Notes under the pieces: generated by a model
Told to the model about the DNA's origin: nothing
What the model saw: only the letters and a program-made list of their open reading frames with translations
Database searches by the model: none
Position numbers and translations under genes: made by a program
Source of the DNA: PALSA-243 sp049522755
GTDB lineage: Bacteria; Acidobacteriota; Terriglobia; Bryobacterales; Bryobacteraceae
Assembly (NCBI GenBank): GCA_049522755.1
Contig: JBEKNN010000013.1
Location: 1-64,000, forward strand
Direction: 5' to 3'
Length of the DNA stretch: 64,000 bases
Part shown: positions 59,892-64,000 of the stretch, piece by piece
Position numbering within the stretch: position 1 is the first letter of the stretch
How the letters are laid out: the number at the start of each line of letters is the position of its first letter

Positions 59892-62699
59892 TCACTCAAG
59901 CAGGCCGCGAACCAACATAGCCGGATGCAGCGCCAGCGCTCCTATAAGGTCCCCAACCTGCCTCCGGCACGATGTTCCCGGCGCCACCAGGACCTCGCCG
60001 GGCTGCATTGCCCGCACTGCCGGAATCAGCCGGCGGTTCGCAATCGCCACGGAGACATCGTAATGCGTGTATCCGAACGACCCCGCCATCCCGCAGCATC
60101 CCGCGTCGAGGTCCACCACGTTCGCCGATGGAATCCGCGAGAGCAGGGAAATGGTCGCGCCCAGCATCCCCATCGACTTCTGATGACAATGGCCGTGCAG
60201 CAGGATTCGTTGCGGCCCGGCGCGCAGCGGCAAGTCGAGCTTGGCCGCGAATTCTTCAAACAGCATGCACGATTCGGAGACCACGCGAGCCTTGCCGCCG
60301 AGCTCGCCGCGCAGCAGGGACGGTAGATCTTCCTTCACCGCCGATAGGCAGCTCGGTTCGCAAAACAGGATCTTTTCTCCGCGTTTCGCGATCGGAAACA
60401 ACGCTTCGATCACCTTCGCCGCGCCCGCTCTTGCCTGCCCGAGCAAGCCTTGCGATATCAGCGGGCGTCCGCAACACCCCGGCCGGACGATGTTCACCCG
60501 GCATCCGCCCCGTTCCAGAATTTCCACCGCCGCCGCGCCGATCTCCGGCTCGTAATGATTGGTGAAGGTGTCGTTAAACACGGTCACCGCCGCGTCGCCC
60601 GAAGGCTTGCGCCTGGCCGCCCACCGCGCGAACGTCTCGCGCTTCCATGCGGGAAGTTTTCTGCGCCGGTCGATGTATGGCGCCGGCGCCAGGTTCGATA
60701 GCGGCGCAAACCGGCTGCCCCATTTCGACAAGCGATCGATATTCCCCAGCGCGCGCGCCTGCAGCGGCGTTCCATGACGCGCATAGTAGTCCGCCAGAAA
60801 CTCGCTCTTGAACCGCGCCATATCGACGCCTACCGGGCACTCGGTTTTGCACGCGCGGCATTCCAGGCACAGATCCAACACGCCAAACACGCCGTCGTCG
60901 CCGAGCCCCGCTTCGTCGAGCCGCCCCGAAATCGCCAGCCGCAGAACGTTCGCCCGTCCCCGCGTCGAATCCGATTCCTCGCGCGTCGCCATGTACGACG
61001 GACACATGGTCCCGGCGAGTTTCTTGCGGCAAGCGCCCACGCCGCTGCACATCTCCAGGGCGCCCGCCAATCCCCCGTACTCCGAGAAATCGAAAAATGT
61101 ATTGGGATTCCGCGCGGTGTAATGCGCCCCGAATCTCAGATTCGACGTAACCGGCGGCGCATCCACAATCTTTCCCGGATTGAAGATTCCTTCCGGATCG
61201 AACGTCCGCTTAATCTCGCGAAACGCTTCGTAAATCGTGTCGCCGAACATCCTCTGCAGGAACGGACTCCGCACCAGACCGTCGCCGTGTTCGCCCGAAA
61301 GCGCGCCTCCGAATTCGAGCACCAGCTCCGCGACCTCGTTTGCGATCGCCTCAAACTTGCGGATACCGGACTCGGTCTTCATGTTGATCGCCGGCCGCAC
61401 GTGCAGGCATCCCACCGACGCATGCGCATAGATTCCCGCCGTGGTTTCATGCGCGCGAAGAATGTCGAGAAACCTCGCGATATATTCCCTCAACCGTTCC
61501 GGCGCCACGGCCGTGTCTTCGACAAAAGGAATCGATTTGGCGTCTTCCTTCATCGCCATCGAAAGTCCCAGCGCGGCTTCCCGTAAGCTCCAGATGCGAG
61601 CCTGCGCGGCCGGATCCGTCTCCACGCGGTACCGATATCCGAGGTTGCTCGCGCGCAGGTTTTCTTCGAGCGCCCGCAGCCGCGGCGGCAAATCTTCTTT
61701 CCGATCGGCGTAGAACTCCACGCACAACGTCGCCCCCGGATCGCCTTCAATGAACGATTTGCGAATACGATCCAGGGCCGCGTTCTGACGCGTATTGTCG
61801 AGAATGGTTTTGTCCATCACCTCCACCGCCGATGGACCATGCCGCAGAATCACGGGCGCCGCAGCCAGCGATTCCAGCAAATCGGCGAACTCGATCACCA
61901 TCACCGCCTTCGCCTTCGGCAGCGGAACCAGCCGCAGTTTCGCCTCCAGCACAATGCCCAGCGTGCCTTCGGAGCCCACCATCATTTTCGCCAGATTCAC
62001 CGGCTTGGCGGCATCCGTGAACTCGTCCAGATTGTATCCGCCCACGCGCCGCAGCACCTTCGGATACCGCCGCTCGATCTCCCCGGCGTGTTCCGATGCC
62101 AGGCGCAGGACCGTCCGGTAACAAACCGCTTCCAGCGAGTCGCCCGCCGGAATTTCGCCGCGCGGCATCTCTCGAAAATGGGCCACGGTTCCATCGGAAA
62201 GCATGACCACTTGTTCCAGCACGTGATCGATGGTCTTCCCGTAGAGTACGCTGCGCGCGCCTGCGGAATTATTGGCCATCATGCCGCCGATAGTCGCGCG
62301 GCTCGCGGTTGAAATATCCGGCGCGAAGCGTAAACCAAGCGCGGCAAGCTGTGCGTTCAATTCGTCCAGCACAATCCCCGGCTCAACGCGCACCCAGCGC
62401 TGCTCGGGGTTTACTTCCAGCAGGCGATGCAGATATTTGGAGGTGTCTACGACGATTCCGGCGCCGACCGCCTGCCCCGCTTGCGATGTTCCACCGCCGC
62501 GCATCGTCATGGGGCAGCGGAACCGCCGGCAGATTTCGGCCACGCGAATCAGAGCCCCGCGATGCCGTGGAATCACCACACCCAGGGGCTCAATCTGATA
62601 CACGCTAGCGTCGTTCGAATACAGCGCCCGGGAGATTTTGTCGAACCGGACTTCGCCTTCGATGTGGTCTTTCAGCTCGCGCTCAAGAGCTTGGTTCAA
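59892..62699 (-). CDS. FAD-linked oxidase fused to 4Fe-4S oxidoreductase (GlcD/GlpC-like)
   Basis: A 935-residue fusion. The N-terminal VAO-type FAD domain (about 25-260) has the PP-loop-like MRGGGTSQAGQAVGAGIVVD and TIGGMMANNSAGARSVLYGK, then the FAD-oxidase C domain (to about 510) with EHGDGLVRSPFLQ and RTFDPEGIFNPGKI. From about 550 come two 4Fe-4S sites (CSGVGACRKKLAGTMCPSY and CLECRACKTECPVG) and then two CCG-type domains (RPGCCGRPL, DAGCCGMAG). This is the D-2-hydroxyglutarate/D-lactate dehydrogenase-like family, sending electrons from a 2-hydroxy acid to quinone. Its start overlaps the end of the aminotransferase gene by four bases, so the two are coupled. Confidence 0.93.
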   Translation of the reverse strand: MNQALERELKDHIEGEVRFDKISRALYSNDASVYQIEPLGVVIPRHRGALIRVAEICRRFRCPMTMRGGGTSQAGQAVGAGIVVDTSKYLHRLLEVNPEQRWVRVEPGIVLDELNAQLAALGLRFAPDISTASRATIGGMMANNSAGARSVLYGKTIDHVLEQVVMLSDGTVAHFREMPRGEIPAGDSLEAVCYRTVLRLASEHAGEIERRYPKVLRRVGGYNLDEFTDAAKPVNLAKMMVGSEGTLGIVLEAKLRLVPLPKAKAVMVIEFADLLESLAAAPVILRHGPSAVEVMDKTILDNTRQNAALDRIRKSFIEGDPGATLCVEFYADRKEDLPPRLRALEENLRASNLGYRYRVETDPAAQARIWSLREAALGLSMAMKEDAKSIPFVEDTAVAPERLREYIARFLDILRAHETTAGIYAHASVGCLHVRPAINMKTESGIRKFEAIANEVAELVLEFGGALSGEHGDGLVRSPFLQRMFGDTIYEAFREIKRTFDPEGIFNPGKIVDAPPVTSNLRFGAHYTARNPNTFFDFSEYGGLAGALEMCSGVGACRKKLAGTMCPSYMATREESDSTRGRANVLRLAISGRLDEAGLGDDGVFGVLDLCLECRACKTECPVGVDMARFKSEFLADYYARHGTPLQARALGNIDRLSKWGSRFAPLSNLAPAPYIDRRRKLPAWKRETFARWAARRKPSGDAAVTVFNDTFTNHYEPEIGAAAVEILERGGCRVNIVRPGCCGRPLISQGLLGQARAGAAKVIEALFPIAKRGEKILFCEPSCLSAVKEDLPSLLRGELGGKARVVSESCMLFEEFAAKLDLPLRAGPQRILLHGHCHQKSMGMLGATISLLSRIPSANVVDLDAGCCGMAGSFGYTHYDVSVAIANRRLIPAVRAMQPGEVLVAPGTSCRRQVGDLIGALALHPAMLVRGLLE

Positions 62700-63880
62700 T
62701 GCGCCAGCCCTTCGCGCAGCCGCTCCAGGCCGCGGGTCAGGTTCTCGCCGCCGCTTGCGAAGGAAACGCGCAGCGTGCCCTCGCCGCCCGCTCCATAAGC
62801 CGCGCCGTGCACCACCACCACGCCATGTTCCTCCATCAGCCGCTTGCGAATTTCATTGGAAGGAACCTGCGATTCGCGCACATCCACCATCGCGAAGAAT
62901 CCGCCCTCCGGCGCAATCACGCGCACGCCGTGCAACTGCTCGATCACCTGCGCCCGCCGCCGCCCATATTCCTCGCGCATCGCCGCGACGCAATCCTGCG
63001 GACCCGCCAGCGCTTCCGCCGCCGCATCCTGGATAAAGGTCGCAGGGCCCCGGCTCGATTGCGCCAGCACCATAAACATCGCTTGGATCAACGACGCCGG
63101 ACCCGCGCAGTATCCCACCCGCCAGCCCGTCATCGAATATGTCTTGGAAAGACTATTTACCAGCACGCATCGATCGCGCAGCGCCGGCGCAACTTCGAGC
63201 GGCGAAAGGTGCGCTGCTTCGCCGTAAGTGATCGCTTCGTAAATTTCGTCGCTGATCAGGAACAAATTTCGCCGCTCGCAGAACCCGGCGATCGTTTCCA
63301 GTTCGTCGCGCCTCAACACCGTCCCCACCGGATTCCACGGCGTATTCAAAACCATCGCCTTCACCGCCGGCGACCAGGCCCGCTCCAGCGCTTCTTCGGT
63401 GATGACAAATCGTCCCTCGCGAATCTCCGACCGGACCGGCCTTACCTGCCCGCCCGCCATCCGGATCGGCGATTGATAAGCGTCATATACCGGATCGGGC
63501 AGCAGCACTTCGTCGCCTTCATTCAGCATCGCCATCAGCGCCGCGTAGACGCCGAGCGTCGCGCCTGTGGTGGCCAGCACTTCGGCCCCCGGGTCGAATC
63601 GCAGGCGATTGTCGCGCTCCAGTTTCTGCGCCGCCGCCTCGCGAAAATTCTTTTCTCCGCGATTGTCCGGATAGGACGTGCGTCCGTTGCGCAGCGCGCG
63701 GATGGAAGCTTCCACGATGTGCGCGGGCGTCGGAAAGTCCGGCTCGCCGCGCATCAACGAAATTAGCGATTTCCCTTGCGCCTGTAAGATGCGCATCTCC
63801 GTGAGAATCGCGTTTACCGCGGTGGGCCGCATCGCGGAAATCCGGTTCGATCCGGAAAGAACGGGGAGAGGAGCGATCAC
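62696..63880 (-). CDS. Class I/II PLP aminotransferase
   Basis: About 394 residues, fold-type I. Landmarks: SLMRGEPDFPTPAHIVEA, SYPDNRGEKNFREAAA, TTGATLGVYAAL, LPDPVYDAYQ, NTPWNPVGTVL, SDEIYEAITYG, the PLP-lysine site NSLSKTYSMTGWRVGY, and a C-terminal RVSFASGGENL carrying the substrate Arg. It resembles aspartate/aromatic aminotransferases of the AspB branch. The start is uncertain: GTG 63880 follows a -10-like TATGAT, a TTG at 63898 abuts the divergent gene, and ATG 63832 is a shorter choice. Coupled to the hydroxyacid oxidoreductase downstream, it may feed a 2-keto acid to it or take one from it. Confidence 0.9.
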   Translation of the reverse strand: MIAPLPVLSGSNRISAMRPTAVNAILTEMRILQAQGKSLISLMRGEPDFPTPAHIVEASIRALRNGRTSYPDNRGEKNFREAAAQKLERDNRLRFDPGAEVLATTGATLGVYAALMAMLNEGDEVLLPDPVYDAYQSPIRMAGGQVRPVRSEIREGRFVITEEALERAWSPAVKAMVLNTPWNPVGTVLRRDELETIAGFCERRNLFLISDEIYEAITYGEAAHLSPLEVAPALRDRCVLVNSLSKTYSMTGWRVGYCAGPASLIQAMFMVLAQSSRGPATFIQDAAAEALAGPQDCVAAMREEYGRRRAQVIEQLHGVRVIAPEGGFFAMVDVRESQVPSNEIRKRLMEEHGVVVVHGAAYGAGGEGTLRVSFASGGENLTRGLERLREGLAH

Positions 63881-63898
63881 GGCATTATCATAATTCAA

Positions 63899-64000
63899 GT
63901 GCTCACGAAAAGTCAGATCCCCACGCCTGCGCTGCTCCTCGACGCCGATCTTCTCGAATTGAACCTCGCGCGCATGGCCCAGCGCGTCAAGCAGTCGGGC
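63899..64000 (+). CDS. D-threonine aldolase/alanine racemase-like protein, 5' end only
   Basis: The first 34 codons from GTG 63899 read IPTPALLLDADLLELNLARM shortly after the start. This is the characteristic opening of DSD1/D-threonine aldolase-like, alanine-racemase-fold PLP proteins, where the PLP lysine usually follows soon after this segment but is beyond the window here. It is divergent from the class I aminotransferase, with start codons only about 18 bp apart. A -10-like TATCAT seven bases upstream would make it leaderless. Truncated by the right edge. Confidence 0.7.
   Translation, partial: MLTKSQIPTPALLLDADLLELNLARMAQRVKQSG

Overview
This is a GC-rich bacterial chromosome segment that most resembles an Acidobacteriota genome of the Solibacter/Bryobacter type. 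That is an inference from gene content: three very large Oar-like TonB-dependent receptors with an N-terminal carboxypeptidase-regulatory-like domain, an orphan MacB-type permease of the ADOP class, a TIGR03435-type secreted protein, a sortilin/BNR-repeat protein with poly-Gly tracts, and a small R-N-A-x-x-H-G family protein typical of soil Acidobacteria. No rRNA, CRISPR array, prophage or intact transposase was found. One tRNA (Ala, anticodon GGC) is present.

Layout. 1-3.1 kb: the 3' part of a TPR/STAND-like protein, a class IV aminotransferase and a small hypothetical protein, separated by palindromic repeats. 3.2-10.9 kb: two related TonB receptors on the minus strand, each with its own terminator, and a decayed copy of the receptor 1 promoter and signal peptide upstream of receptor 2. 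11-15.5 kb: Tex, a frameshifted Shedu-like (DUF4263-like) protein and a secreted alpha/beta hydrolase. 15.5-24 kb: a carbohydrate-acid cluster with a ThuA-like protein, a double cupin, two enolase-superfamily dehydratases (one Tat-exported), an SMP-30 lactonase lipoprotein, a small exported protein and a cytochrome c-PQQ dehydrogenase. These could form an extracytoplasmic route from sugar to lactone to aldonate to 2-keto-3-deoxy acid, although substrates cannot be read from sequence. 24-33 kb: the BNR protein, a gene-poor stretch, two coupled paralogous exported proteins and an S9 peptidase. 33-41 kb: a TMTC-like membrane TPR protein, a third receptor and a processive family 2 glycosyltransferase.

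40.9-43.7 kb is a tightly overlapping LolA-like/FtsX-permease/ATPase operon. After tRNA-Ala comes a zone of small and broken genes (SGNH hydrolase and MsrA fragments) that also holds a translationally coupled TIGR03435-matrixin pair. 47.7-57.7 kb: a plug-type TonB receptor, a TPR protein, ssb, the orphan permease, a membrane protein and a zinc alcohol dehydrogenase. 57.8-64 kb: a BrnT/BrnA toxin-antitoxin locus with the toxin destroyed, a methyltransferase, a fused FAD/Fe-S oxidoreductase overlapping a class I aminotransferase, and the start of a D-threonine aldolase-like gene.

The strongest unexplained signal is a set of at least four palindromic, REP-like repeat families. Several sit as inverted pairs between convergent genes, and in two cases the repeat supplies the stop codon of the adjacent gene.
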